Assembly (NCBI RefSeq): GCF_037975245.1
Contig: NC_092561.1
Coordinates: 14,135,001 to 14,199,000 of the forward strand
Source: Apostichopus japonicus
Taxonomy: Eukaryota; Echinodermata; Holothuroidea; Aspidochirotida; Stichopodidae
DNA length: 64,000 nt
Reading direction: 5' to 3'
Both the position numbers and the translations under genes were made by a program. A model generated the notes under the pieces. That model saw only the letters and a program-made list of their open reading frames with translations, was not told where the DNA came from and searched no databases. Positions 37,132-55,763 of this stretch are shown here, piece by piece; positions within the stretch are counted from its first letter, which is position 1, and each line of letters begins with the position of its first letter.

Positions 37132-37246
37132 TAGATCCTCCTGCAAGCAGGAACTCGGGAAGAAGCCTCATCGGCTTATCAAAGCCGCAAGCTGACCGAA
37201 GTAAGTCTCTAAGATTCATATTTAACGTCCATGATTATGAATTTAC
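37131..37246 (-). mobile_element. SINE 3' portion, 5'-truncated
   Basis: About 115 bp matching the body and tail of the SINE at 12612-12836: GGACGTTAAATATGAA, CTTCGGTCAGCTTGCGG, the hairpin TCCTGCTTGCAGGA and the end GGAGGATCTAAA. No tRNA head remains. Its 3' tail runs straight into the satellite. Confidence 0.85.
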
Positions 37247-41896
<4,650 letters not shown>

Positions 41897-42455
41897 AAAG
41901 GAGACACAAACCCAAACATCAATATTGGTCCTTTACTTTCATGGCAAAAAATCTCCAAACAGCTAAGAAAAATCTCAATTTGGGAGGTATCACAGACTTA
42001 ATGCTCCTCCACACCCAAGTCTGTAGACTTGATCAATTCAAAACATGACATCAGAGCCCCGCCTTCTTTCAATTTATAATGTCTTTTTTACCATTATGTT
42101 TAACAATATTTATTTTCTGTCACAGAGAGAGGCTTTGAAAATGCTAAATGTAAACCACTGAAGCTGGTCACATGACTTAAAGATAGCATTAGTTTCAGTG
42201 TCTACACTGTTAACATTTGACCTTGGAAAGATGTAAAGAAAAACAAAACGAAAGTGAAAGGATTCAGATCCTACTGGCACAGATAACTAGACATGACTAG
42301 ACATGACTAAATTCTAGACATGACTAGATTTTCTAGACAAAATCAGTTATCCATCAAATGGAACAAGCGTTTTCTTGGCTGTTTGGGGGAGTTGTTCTTC
42401 ACAAAGATTTCTGTCACATCAGCCTAAGATGGAGGTTGAGTTTGTGTCCCCTATT
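41897..42455 (+). mobile_element. Inverted-repeat element (family B), copy 2
   Basis: Left end AAAGGAGACACAAACCCAAA; right end reverse-complemented is AGGGGACACAAACTCAACC, giving terminal inverted repeats of about 25 bp. The interior includes CTCCAAACAGCTAAGA, CTGGTCACATGACTTAAAG and CACTGTTAACATTTGACCTT. No coding frame. Confidence 0.7.
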
Positions 42456-42723
42456 AGCTTGGATCGCTTGACTGGAACCACACCCGTGGAGTCTTTGATG
42501 ATTAATAGATTTTAATAGATTGGAACCAACAATCTGTTGATACTTAACTGTGGTTTGGCTCAGTGTGCAATCTTTGATATTTTATTAGCTTATTAGTGTA
42601 TGTCATAGCATTGGGTTGGATCCATACTCATGGGGGCCTCTGGTATGTAATAGCTTCCGGCTGGATCTTAATCTTAATTTGGACTAATCATTTAACTCTC
42701 TCAATTTAGCCTTTGATTGGTTA

Positions 42724-44734
<2,011 letters not shown>

Positions 44735-44857
44735 CTTTATCAGCAAGTCCCATTGGGTCCAGGTCCTCTGGGCTGACTTGAGTGAAACCAGGTATCTGTT
44801 GGGTACACATGTAGTAAACCCCATGAAGGACGTCTGCTGCATGGACTCTGTTATGAT
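44735..44857 (-). CDS. PDE3: PDE3 exon with HNxxH catalytic motif and start of the PDE3 insert
   Basis: 123-bp exon; acceptor CCACAG, donor GTGGGT. With the split codon from the previous exon it encodes YHNRVHAADVLHGVYYMCTQ. In class I PDEs the first histidine of this HNxxH block is the general acid that protonates the leaving O3', and the second is a metal ligand. After QQIPGF the sequence runs into TQVSPEDLDPMGLADK, an acidic stretch that other PDE families lack at this point. This is the beginning of the PDE3-specific catalytic-domain insert (about 44 residues in mammals). The exon leaves one base, G, which joins AA of the next exon as a glutamate codon. Confidence 0.95.
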
Positions 44858-45397
44858 CTGTGGAATCAAAAGTGTCCAATTGTTAGTTTATACAGGCTAA
44901 TTAGGTTGCAAATATTCAACAGTGGGCTGTTAAGTCATCAGGTGCTATCCTGTTACTCCCTGTCTCCTTTACCCCTCCCCCCTCCTAATTCCATCCCATG
45001 TCTGGAATATTTACGTCAAAACTACATCCCTTTATAGCAATTTTTATCATGGATATATGTATCCATGTTTTTAAATTTTGGTGATATTTTATGAATGCCT
45101 CTGGCAACAGCAAAGTTACTTGTGTCATCAGGCACTGCAAACTGGTTTAAATAGCTCACAACTGGTTGTAGTACCAAGCTTTCATATTGAAACTGTTGCA
45201 AGAGTCACTGGTAAAACTCTATACTGAGAACTCTTATCTCCACCACCCCTTACGAAGATTTCATATTGAACAGATCAAGTGTGATTGTAACTAAACCACA
45301 TAGTACATATTAATATTCTTGCTGATATTGTTTCCTGGGTATTATTTATCATATATGAAGTGGAAGATACTATGCTATGGCCTGGTTTTATAAGACC

Positions 45398-45430
<33 letters not shown>

Positions 45431-46651
45431 GATATGTTAAGGTCACATACACGAATGTTTACGTTCAGTTCTCTGATGATCGCCGCACACTGCAGGCGTG
45501 AGACTTGAGTAACAACATGCTGTAATTTACCGTATAGGTAGACTATACTTGCTCTACTTCTATGTATTCAACATTTTTTGATATATATCAATTAAATGCA
45601 AAAGATTATTCAGCATGATAAGTGATTAATTACTACAAACATCACTTGAATTCAGTGTACTTGGATCCAAAAGCAGTAACCATGGCAATTGTGCCATTTC
45701 CCTTCAGCAAGACAATGTTTTACAGACCATTTTGTCCTTTCACGATCCATCGCTTATCTTTCCATGAAGATAATAGCAATAAATTTGCTGTTCGAATGTT
45801 GACAGTGAGCTGTCACATATATCTGAAAATTAATTATCAACTTGCTTTGAAAACCATAAATTCTTCCCCTATGTCTGATCGACTGCAAACGAACTCCATA
45901 CGGGAACTAAAACGATTTAGTCGATATCGCATGTTTACAGTTAACTGCTAATTGGTTAAAACTCAATTAAAGCAGCTACTTTTAAAGGAATATCTTGGTG
46001 ACTGCAGTTCATTGTCTAAATATCAAAGTGGTGGATGTTTTCCACATCTTTTGTGGGTCAATATCCACTTCCTTGTAGCACTTTGTATGACAACAGATTT
46101 TGATGTTATTTTGCAAATTGCATCTGGCAACAAAACAGCAGCGGAATTAATGATGACATAAGAGCATAAATTAATAAAATTGTCAAATGCTTTTGTTTTT
46201 CTTAAAAAAACAACTAAATAACTTACTTATTTATAGAGGAAAACCATATATTACCAAAGAACATGAAGTTCTTATTGCAGGGAAACTTTTTTGGCAGCTC
46301 AGCAAAAATTCAGCGAAAAACAAAAATTCCAAATATACCAAATCATGACTCAACAAGATAGGAGAGTATTTGCTATTTTGAAGAGTTTTTGCTACTTTTT
46401 ATAAGAACATTTGGTATTTATGACGTCACAGACCACCTAATGGGATCCACTGCGAGGAGGGTGGTGGAGGGAGGGGGAGGGAGGGAGGGAGGGGGTAGAT
46501 GGGATCCAGGGTTTAACCAACCAATATAGCTAACATACCATTCAATCAACCGTATCTTTAGTGAGGTACAATATATAGAGAATGGATTTTAAAATAACAG
46601 TGTGGAAGAACTTCTAAGAACACTTTGTACAGTAAGTGTCATATTGTCTAC
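44858..46651. other. Intron DNA, no gene seen
   Basis: TA microsatellite at about 45401-45431. G-rich (GGGA)n tract with quadruplex potential at 46456-46495. The frame at 45622-45951 shows no domains. Confidence 0.5.
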
Positions 46652-46790
46652 CATTGGAATACCCCATTAAGGCTGTAATCCTAGGATCTAATTACGCTAT
46701 TGGAATGCCCCTTTAAGGCTGTATTCTTAAGATCTCATTACGCTATTGGAATACCCCTTTAAGGCTGTATTCTTAGGATCAAATTACACT
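46652..46790. repeat. ~46-bp tandem repeat, 3 copies
   Basis: ATTGGAATRCCCC followed by TTAAGGCTGTATTCTTAGGA recurs at 46652, 46699 and 46745. Confidence 0.9.
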
Positions 46791-47739
46791 ATTTGTAATA
46801 TTAACCTGGATACGGCTAATTACCATTCATTGGTTCTTCCTAGGATGTACATGTACGTATGGTGACAACATAAAATATTCATAGCTTCGTTTTTCCATCA
46901 GTTAATCACACAGATATTCCATTAAAGGGGGTTTATATACATATATATACTGTACCAACACAAACTACAGTATCAACTGTCTATACAACATGTAAACCAT
47001 GCTGTCAAGGAATTAAGTTACTTCTGATATGGTTTTACATTTCAAATCCAATTAACAAATCCAATTTTTACGTCTCTTCTGGTAAGGATTATTTAGCTGT
47101 TTGGCTCCATCTGTTTATTCCGGGATTTTCTTTCTGGGATCACTTTACAATGTTCAAATCCTAAGATAACTGAATTATACAATCCAATAGCTTCAAGCCT
47201 TGCAAGGAATAATTTCGTGTTCTAATTTTGTAAAGCAGTTTTTTGGCAGGTTCTGACTTTTGCAACTTAAAAAAAAAAAAAAAAAATATGCCGTGACTTG
47301 TTCCGTGTTAAGAATACGAAGATCAAAAAAGTCTGGACAGAGCGTCAATTTCTTAGGATGTAATAGGATTATTATATATAACTTCATTAAATATTGTTCA
47401 TTTGGTGCCAAAATGAGGAAAAATATTTTTAGCATATTTATGATCAAATTGAAATACTGATATTTTTAGGTTTGGTTTGTTTGGTAAAGTAGTTACTCAC
47501 AACTGACAATTAACCAAACACATAAAAACAAAAAGGCTTTTAAGGGAAAAAAGATCATTTTAGTATAAGTGCCAATTTTTAGCACACCCAAACTTTACTT
47601 AAAAATATCAAATGGACTTTCCAAGATCTAGGCTATGATCCTCCCATGTAACAGACCAAGTAAACAGAACCGAAAAAGGAGAGTGCTAGGAATGTTTTTA
47701 TGACTATTCTAGTGCTCAAGATTCGATGACCTCAAAAAT

Positions 47740-48370
47740 GTCTGGACTGCTCCTTTGAGGCTTAAAATTGATGACAGATGCGCCTCGGTGCTGGCCTAAA
47801 TGTTCATCTTATAATCCCCTGTTTAGTTTAATTAATTCCAATTCAGCCAAAACATGTTCTCTTTCAAGTTCATATCGAAATGGCAGAGCATCCTTCGATG
47901 AGAATCTAAACTATTTGTCCTTGGCCATGATCCAATGTACATAGTAAACATGTTCTTTAATGTCATATATTAATAGTCTTAAACATTTTCCTGTGGAGTT
48001 TCGTGAGGCATCCGAGGACTTGACCTAATGGGTTGTGTATTAGACTTCATAGTCCAGTCGTTTCAACTGATTAACCCAGCATGTTTGGATGTGTATTAGA
48101 CTTGATAGTCCAGTCGTTTCAACTGATTAACCCAGCATGTTTGGATGGGTATTACACTTCATAGTCCAGTCGTTTCAACTGATTAACCCAGCATGTTTGG
48201 ATGTGTAATAGGCTTGATAGGCCAGTCATTTCAACTGATTAACCCAGCATGTTTGGATGTGTATTAGACTTGATAGTCCAGTCGTTTCAACTGATTAAAC
48301 CCAGCATGTTTAAAAGACATTTCTCAAAAATTATTAGTCCCATATAAGAGAATACACCCAGACCTACAGC
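47740..48370 (+). repeat. Dispersed repeat family A, copy 3, with an internal 56-bp expansion
   Basis: Shares GAGGCTTAAAATTGATGACA, CGCCTCGGTGC, AGAGCATCC and the closing segment with the other copies. Within it a 56-bp unit, GTGTATTAGACTTGATAGTC plus CAGTCGTTTCAACTGATTAA plus CCCAGCATGTTTGGAT, is repeated five times (starts 48035, 48091, 48147, 48203, 48259). The other copies have a single version of that unit. Confidence 0.75.
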
Positions 48371-51099
48371 AGTGTTTTTTCTTCAAATAAAATACATCAA
48401 AATATGTTTGTGCCTAAAGTCATCAAAAAGGAAATCTTTGTCGTAACTGAATAATACAAGGAATTCCAAAATGTCTGCATGTTATACATTAAACTGCATG
48501 TTCTTGTACTTGTATCAGGGTTCTCGAAAGTCCATCTGACATAATGATATAGTAATATTCTACTCTTTGTTTACCGTATTTGCTGGTACTGTTAACATTC
48601 TTGAGGAAGATTTCGCTATTTAATAGTACCCCAATGGAATGGAATGTTGAAAATATACTTAGGCTTAATTGGAAAAAACTAAATCATAGAAGAAGCATAA
48701 TTCTCATACCACAAAATGGATGTCGTTATTACCCCAAATTCCATGATGCAAGGTTTTTAGAGCGCCCTTCTTTAGAATCAATCCACATACTACAACCCAC
48801 TGTGCCCCTATAAAAATGTAAGACCTTTTTGCACCCTTTCGGTAACCGCGGTGACTAATAGTGGCTGGAAAAAATGTCTCACATCTGTATAAAATTTCTG
48901 TACATATATAGTATTTGTAAATTGCCTTTGGAGCAATTAAATGCATAAATGCATAACGCATGTTAATGCATAAAATCTATAACGCACGTTAATGTATATT
49001 GCACGTTACCGCAAGCAGTCGCCAAATGATCAGAGAGTATGTTCATGCCATACAAAATGTGTTCGGCCGCCAAGCAGAATATGCAATTTTGCATAAATTA
49101 GAGCACATCTATACATAATGCCATACACATCCGGCAGATTTATTGCGGGCATTAACCTGAGACTGAAACACAACCTGTTAACAAGTACCTACATCGATGA
49201 AACGCATAAAAAAAATTCACTTTTTTCCCCCCCTTCTGTGGCCTCTCTTTAGTTGAATTTCCATTTTTTTTGGCTCCTGCATTAATATGGCAAAATGTCA
49301 TGATCTGTTGTCTCTATATTCATGTCTTTCTATGCACAGCTTTTTGTACAGGTGCTGCATGATGCATGTCTGTCATCGCTTTGTTGCTATGGTAACAATG
49401 TATCCCAAAGGCCATTGCCATTAAAGGAGTATTTCTCAGCTCAAAATACCTATTTCAAATGACGTACAAGCTTTCGGACTTTGAATGCTGACGTCCTTTG
49501 AAAATCCATCCGGTTTTGATTGTAAGTTTAAGGCAAAACTGACCAAGTGAAATGGACTACAGAATTTTAAGTTAAATAATAAGCTTTGAATTGATAATGA
49601 AAGAGAAGTGTTTTCCAACACAATTATAACAGAGGATTTATGAAATTTAAAGATCATCAAATATTTGCTCCATAAATATACCCAATAGAGAAAATGGCAA
49701 AATAATTTAAAAAATTTAAAATTTGGAAGTCAGCTTTAAGCCATGGTGTTATGAAAAGAAGTTAAGCTCTCTTTTTCTGATCTTTGCCACATCTAAAACT
49801 TATGCATAAATTGAGAGGCATTGATTTTCAATTTACTCACATATCGCTACTTCAAATAATGTATCAAACCATCACAAAATATCAAATATATATTTTATCA
49901 TGAAATGATAGCTTAGTCATACAGTGTAATACACACGGGTAGAGTACATGTATGTAATGTGAGTCAACTGTTTATCATAAATTTACGTAGTGATGTATAT
50001 AATACAAAGCTTACATTAATGTTACTCTAGGCACCACAGAGCTACAGTGCTGAGGTTGTGAGGAGATAGGTAAGGGAACTAATAAATTAAAAACAGTATT
50101 TATTCTACTGTACTTTCATTTGTAAGAGTATTCCTGTATTTGAACCAACATTTGTCTGGGGAATATAATTAGTAAAATAACTCAATTTGTTTAATTTAAT
50201 ATTAAAAAAATGCATCTCAAGGAAAAACTTGTCAGAGTCAACTTAAATAGAACAATTTTATTGTCAAACATTAATAAAACTGCCTAAACTTGGATTGGTC
50301 AATTACATTTCAAATATCAATATAAAGTATCAAATATTACTTAGTAAATTTCACAAGTAACTATGGGAAAAAAAAATTAAAAAAATAGAATAAAAACAAA
50401 CCAAAGACTATAGATCTGACATGAAATATTGCTTTAAAATCTACAGGAAAAAAATCATGCTTGGAAGTCTCCTTTAAGAAGAATCAAGCCAGTGGAAGTA
50501 AGATTTCAGTCAACAGTTTTTCTGGTTGGGTACTGAGTGACGCTAAGGGCAAAATTGACAATTTTCACATTTCTCTTATTCTTGGTGTTGAGATCAATTT
50601 GCTGCACCGACAATGGTATTATTCTGTGCTTTCCATTGTGTTTATTTTGTTTTATTTTTTCTTCCTTTCTTTTGTTCTTTATTTCCTGCTGTTTCTTGCT
50701 TCGTTTTTTTTTTTATCAAAATTCTGCGAAAGGAGAAAAGATCGCAGCAAGCATATATATGTGACTTTTTTTTTGATTTTTTGTTTTGATTGGTAATTTG
50801 CAAAACAAGCGCTTCCCACAAGCTGAGCAAAGGAAGATTTTACCATAACTTATTACAAGTATCAATACAACTGGGTCTATTTTCATTAGGACTGTCTGTA
50901 AAATGTCATCTCTAAACATTGTCTCCAAAACTGTACATTACAAATTACCAAAGTTGTTACCAACTCGCTGCTGTTTAATGACATCATTTCGTACTCGCTA
51001 CGACAAAGTCCAAGAAAAATTTGAGTTCTGGTAATCCTTCTATATGTAGCTATTCCATTTGTCAAGATATTTACCTTCAAAATATCTGAAATCCTGGAA
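48371..51099. other. Intron DNA, no gene seen
   Basis: A possible further inverted-repeat element at about 49421-49740 (ends TTAAAGGAGTATTTCTCAG and TTAAAGCTGACTTCC) is weak. Short frames at 50461-50928 are hydrophobic and T-rich and look like chance. Confidence 0.4.
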
Positions 51100-51480
51100 T
51101 GATCATTTAAGGCTAACTTAATGATAATGTCAGCTCCTCTGTGGAGGCCCAAATGTTAATGTTAATCCATTGTTTCATCAATTCTAATAATTGTTCTCTG
51201 AACTTCAAATTGAACATTAAAGCACCCCATTCCAAGGTATTCAAATACCATATGTCATTGACCATTATACAGTGCTGTAAACATGTCATTTGAGGCCATG
51301 ACAGTGTTAAATTGTTTTCACTTTTGAGTTTTGTGTTGCATTTGAGGACCTGCCCTAATAGTCTGAGTGTTAGACTAAGTAGTCCAGCCACTTTCATTGT
51401 TGATCTTCAGAATCTGAAAGGGTTTTATCTCAGAAATTAAAAGTAAAATAGAAATACAGTCTGAACTGCTAGCTAAAGTG
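51100..51480 (+). repeat. Dispersed repeat family A, copy 4
   Basis: TTTAAGGCTAACTTAATGAT, GTCAGCTCCTC, AAAGCACCCC, AACATGTCATTTGAGGCC, GTGTTAGACTAAGTAGTCCA and a closing CAGTCTGAACTGC, all in the same order as the other three copies. Confidence 0.75.
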
Positions 51481-52129
51481 TTGTTCTCGAACAGTTTATA
51501 AAATCAGAACTAAATTTTGTGCCAAAAGTCATCCTTCATCAACGCACTTTATCAAAAACTCAGATGAGCCTGATGGTTCCAGATGCTACTTACTGCTTGT
51601 TAATTAACATGCAGTATGGCATATAACTTTTGATACATATCATTTATATCATCATAGGACATAATTAAATTGTAACTGCAAGGAAGCAAAACCTACTTCT
51701 TCCACATATACACAGATATGATATCTGGATCGAGATCTACAAAAAACACAAATAATGACAATCAACCAAAAAAAAGGACATGTCAAAAATAACTGAGAAA
51801 AACAAGATGTGTCACAAAACTAGACAACTTGAACATTTTCAAAATGGAGGCCAATAACCAGTTCTACTTTTTATATCTTTTCATTCTTAAGATGACCGGC
51901 ATGGAGGGCGATGTCTCCATCATTGCGGATATGTTTTTCGTCACCGATAACGAACCACCTGCAAAGACTTTGTCGGGAACTGGCTCGTATTTCAGCTGCT
52001 TTTGACGCAATTCCTAACATTGTATATATACACGGATGACGCCTGTCATACCATTAACAGACCAGACATTCGCATTCGTATAAAATTATGCAGTTCTGTG
52101 AGAAATTCGAGAAAGGGACGAGCGCGAGA
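51481..52129. other. Intron DNA, no gene seen
   Basis: No coding or repeat signal that I can support. Confidence 0.45.
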
Positions 52130-52675
52130 TTCAGACAGCCAAGAAAACAACCTAATTGTTTGATGAAGTTCTGTTTCAAACAGAGAACTCCCCCTGTTTA
52201 AAACAGCTGGATTGCTTGTCATGAAAATTATCCACTTTTGACCATACAGCATATTCATTCAAGTTTTGCTAGAGCGCCCTCATGGAACCTCTATCCAGTT
52301 TCGTTCCGAGGGTCCCACGCAGGTGACCAGCCCAATTTTGATAGGCAAAGCAGCCTAGCCTAGTAACCTCTGTTCTAACAGTGTGGTAGGTCTACATATA
52401 TTCAGACAGCTAAGAAAACAACCCAATTGTTTGATGAAGTTTCTGTTTAAAAGAGAAAACTCCCCCTGTTTAAAACAGCTGGATTGCCTGTTATGACAAT
52501 AATCCACTTTTGACCATACAGCATATTCATTCAAGTTTTGCTAGAGCGCCCTCATTGAACCTCTATCCAGTTTTGTTAATTCTGAGGGTCCCACCCAGTT
52601 GACCAGCCAATTTTTTATACCTGAAGCAGCCTAGCCTAGTAACCTCTGTTCTACCACTGTGGTAGGTCTACAGTA
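52130..52675. repeat. ~270-bp tandem duplication
   Basis: ATTCAGACAGCYAAGAAAAC starts both copies (52130 and 52400). CCCCCTGTTTAAAACAGCTG, TTTTGACCATACAGCATATT and GTTTTGCTAGAGCGCCCTCA occur in both. The copies have diverged by several percent, so this is an older event than the 652-bp duplication. Confidence 0.9.
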
Positions 52676-55379
52676 ATAATAGGATGTATATATTTGAACA
52701 GAAAAACAAAAACATGACCATAAACATTGCAGAGACTCAGTGAAAATATGTTGATGTTTTTTTTTTTTTCTTTTTTAACTGTCTAGTTTGCTGGAAATTC
52801 AACATGATCTGATTATTTTGCCGTCAGACGAAAAAAAAAAACTTATGTGTTAAGGCTGAAATTCCGATGGTGGGAAGTTAGCCCCAAAACACATCCTGAA
52901 TAGAGCACGACATTTAGTGATGAATTAATTACCCCGACTATCTTGAAGCTATTTGTATAAATTTGATCACCAGACTATAAATTATGTAGTTTTTTAGGTT
53001 TTTCCCAGCAAAAAGAAGGATTTCATATACATCCCGAACTGGCGATCTTATCTTTTGACTAATTGAAAAGGAATCCACAGGTGTATGCAATTTTTCTGGG
53101 TTGAATAAACCTGTGCATTTGGCCAAAACTCCAGATAGCTTTATTTACTAGCTACACTAAATCCATTGCTCTTGTAGTTGTAGTCTATGGCAAGCCAACA
53201 CTCAATGATCAGATATTCCAGGATTTTCTAGAACCATCTGGTTTGTTGTCTTTCTGCATGACTTCATTTTTCTTAATTTTTATCATTTTCTTTTAATTAA
53301 GGGAGATTGATTGGGGGAGGGAGGGGAGGGGGTTGGGCTGGTAGGGCGAGAAAACGATCAAGTTGCAAGTTGAATTTGAACGTAATGAATCAAAATGTCA
53401 GATAAAGCTGTTTAGTTTCTTGGTTTACATGTTATCATGAAATTAATGTGAATTCTTTTAGAAATTTGATCACCAGTTAGCAATCTTAATTTTATAAGTT
53501 TTCATCAGCTAAAAATATAACTTCAATCCATGCAGCTGTAATTTCCTTTTCCTTTTTTTTCTTTTTTTTTTCTGTTCCCCAAATTTTGATACAAAACAAT
53601 TTCGGAACCATGTTATATAAGTATCTAGTTTTAATTTTAATTTGTTTTTATAAATTACTAAGTCCTGGCTAGAAAGGAAATGTAAATTTCCTTTTGCTGC
53701 ATGTTTGAATGACAAAAGAAACCCACATTTTCTCATAACTAGGTACTTTGTTTTACTCATCTAGCTATATTTTCAAAGGATAAAAAGTGTCAATGCTGGA
53801 TTTGAAAGGCAATTAACAGATATATACTCAAGACTGTGAAAATGTAAATCATGGCATTAACACAAATCCTAACAACAAAATACATGAAGGCTGGCAATAT
53901 ACTATGTCTGTCTGTATGGAAGAAGTGAGCTAAATGAATTATTGACGACATTATCAACTATAATAATGCTACTGTATCTAAACTAGCAAGTTTACTCAGT
54001 GACACTGCTTAAACAGTGCGAGGAGGAGGGGAGAGGGAGGAGAGGTAAATTTGTTCCTCTAATTATTACTGATACCGCATGAACAATGACAAAGATATGT
54101 CAAATTACTATACTCAACATGGGACGGATGAGAAGTATACGGTAGGAAAAAGCCAGCGAATCCTAACGCTAAACTTCTTCCGTGCATGCACGGTCGACTC
54201 CCCAAATCTAAACAATATTGAGTATGATTTTTAATATATTATTCTATACTATAAACACTAATATCCAACTCTCCACAGCGATAGAAACGCACATGAGAAC
54301 AAGAATTAGACTGTGCGTCCGTAAAGTTGCTCTCTTGGTTCAAATCTCCAGATGTTACAACTTGAAGCAGGGATAGTGACTGAAACAGCATTGGGGAGGG
54401 GGACGGGAGGGGGACGGGAGGGGGAGAAACTTGTCTCTGTTATATTACCAATACAAATTCAAAGAGTTGTAAACTGTCTGTATTCAAACAGGGACAAATG
54501 AGTGATTAACAGAAAGTTCCAGCTAGTGAGATACATGCACCAACAGCTTAACTTCTTTCATGTATATATGCATGGTTCAATCACCATTGCTTGCAAGAGT
54601 GTGACAAAATCCAAACAAACGTACTGAATGTGATATCAAATATATATTATCCACAAAGTATTATAAACAGTACGACTCCAACAGTGCATGAAGTATATAC
54701 ACTAGCTGCACATGAGAACGAGAAAGCAACTGCCTGTCTATGAAAGTTTTTTCTTATAGGCTCCAAGACACAAGCAACAAACACATGTTATATTTGTGAG
54801 AATCCGAAGCAACTTTGTGCATTTATTGATCTCCGAGAATTTTTATCGAACCTAGCTACCAAGTATATACTCCAAACCAGGTGGAGACAACCATGGTGTA
54901 GGGAGTAGAGTGTCTACCCCTGGTACCATCCTTGGGTTCCCTTTTCAATTCCTCACCATGCAGGAACCAGATATATCTTACAGTGCTAGATTCAAAACTA
55001 TACTGCTATCGGAACTGAGGTCTGGTTCTGATCGTTCGCTAATCTTTCGCTATGGCAAATCGGGTTTCAAAATATATTGTTATAAATAAATCCTTATTTA
55101 GCTCGTTTCTGGAAAGCTCCTTTAAGGAAATTTATAATGTGGTCAATTTCTCTTGCTGGCCTAGCTACTACTGGCATATTATTTTAATTAGCTATGAAAG
55201 ATCATAGCTTCATATCAACAACTAACTTTAGTGAAATCTTCGTGAATGAGATGATAAACTATTTTAATCACATAATACTGCTGATGTGGAGTGTGCAAAA
55301 CAACAACAATATTAGATCCACTAAAAAACTAATTACATAGTGAAATTTAAACTGACAAACTCAGCGATTCATTTTCATC
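52676..55379. other. Intron DNA, no gene seen
   Basis: G-rich tracts at 53312-53335 and 54392-54426; the latter is GGGGGACGGGA repeated and has quadruplex potential. No coding frame. Confidence 0.5.
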
Positions 55380-55411
55380 ATATATATATATATATTCCAT
55401 TCATTTACACA

Positions 55412-55480
<69 letters not shown>
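55380..55480. repeat. (TA)n microsatellite, interrupted
   Basis: Three TA blocks separated by short unique pieces. It lies immediately downstream (minus sense) of the hammerhead unit. Confidence 0.95.
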
Positions 55481-55482
<2 letters not shown>

Positions 55483-55516
55483 AATCAATAAAGAATAACA
55501 CACCAAGAAAATTCCA

Positions 55517-55558
55517 CTTCACGACCGGTTTCGTCCTTTTGGGACTCATCAGGCGAAG
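55517..55558 (-). ncRNA. Type I hammerhead ribozyme with palindromic minimal stem III
   Basis: Read 5' to 3' on the minus strand: stem I strand CTTCGC (55558-55553); core CTGATGA (55552-55546); stem II GTCC (55545-55542), loop CAAAA, GGAC (55536-55533); core GAAA (55532-55529), whose last A opens stem III ACCGGT (55529-55524); cleavage-site C (55523); stem I return strand GTGAAG (55522-55517). The last pairs with CTTCGC over six positions with one G-U. All invariant hammerhead residues are present. Stem III is a six-base palindrome too short for a stable hairpin. Ribozymes of this kind, known from Penelope-like elements, are thought to act as dimers. Predicted cleavage is between 55523 and 55522. 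Confidence 0.88.
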
Positions 55559-55617
55559 GTAGGAATCGAACCCCGGATCTTCGTGTCACGAACCCAAGTC
55601 CGTACCACTCAACCACA
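55559..55617 (-). ncRNA. tRNA-like RNA polymerase III promoter region
   Basis: A box TGTGGTTGAGTGGT and perfect B box GGTTCGATTCC lie about 35 bp apart on the minus strand. The stems pair poorly, so it is not a functional tRNA. It would drive a transcript that runs into the hammerhead. Confidence 0.65.
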
Positions 55618-55704
55618 GTGATTCTACTGGTGTGTTCAAGCGTATAAATTGGCTTTGTATAACTGTCATTAAGGGCATATTACCCAATTGTTACACATTC
55701 AATT

Positions 55705-55710
<6 letters not shown>

Positions 55711-55742
<32 letters not shown>
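55711..55742. repeat. (TA)n microsatellite followed by (ATT)n
   Basis: About 16 TA steps, then TATTATTATTATTAT to about 55763. Confidence 0.95.
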
Positions 55743-55747
<5 letters not shown>

Positions 55748-55763
55748 TATTATTATTATTATA

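Larger units (their letters stand above)
55497..55636 (-). mobile_element. Small element: tRNA-like promoter plus hammerhead ribozyme
   Basis: 140-bp unit bounded by a 9-bp inverted repeat (AACACACCA at 55497-55505, TGGTGTGTT at 55628-55636). On the minus strand, a tRNA-like region (A box TGTGGTTGAGTGGT, B box GGTTCGATTCC) comes first and a hammerhead follows directly. TA microsatellites lie on both sides (55380-55480 and 55711-55742). I infer a transcribed, self-cleaving, non-autonomous retroelement related to Penelope-like elements or retrozymes; the family is not proven. Confidence 0.7.

Noticed and set aside
54889-54965. tRNA-like stretch with GGTGTAGGGAGTAGAG
   Set aside because: No acceptable B box and no cloverleaf pairing.
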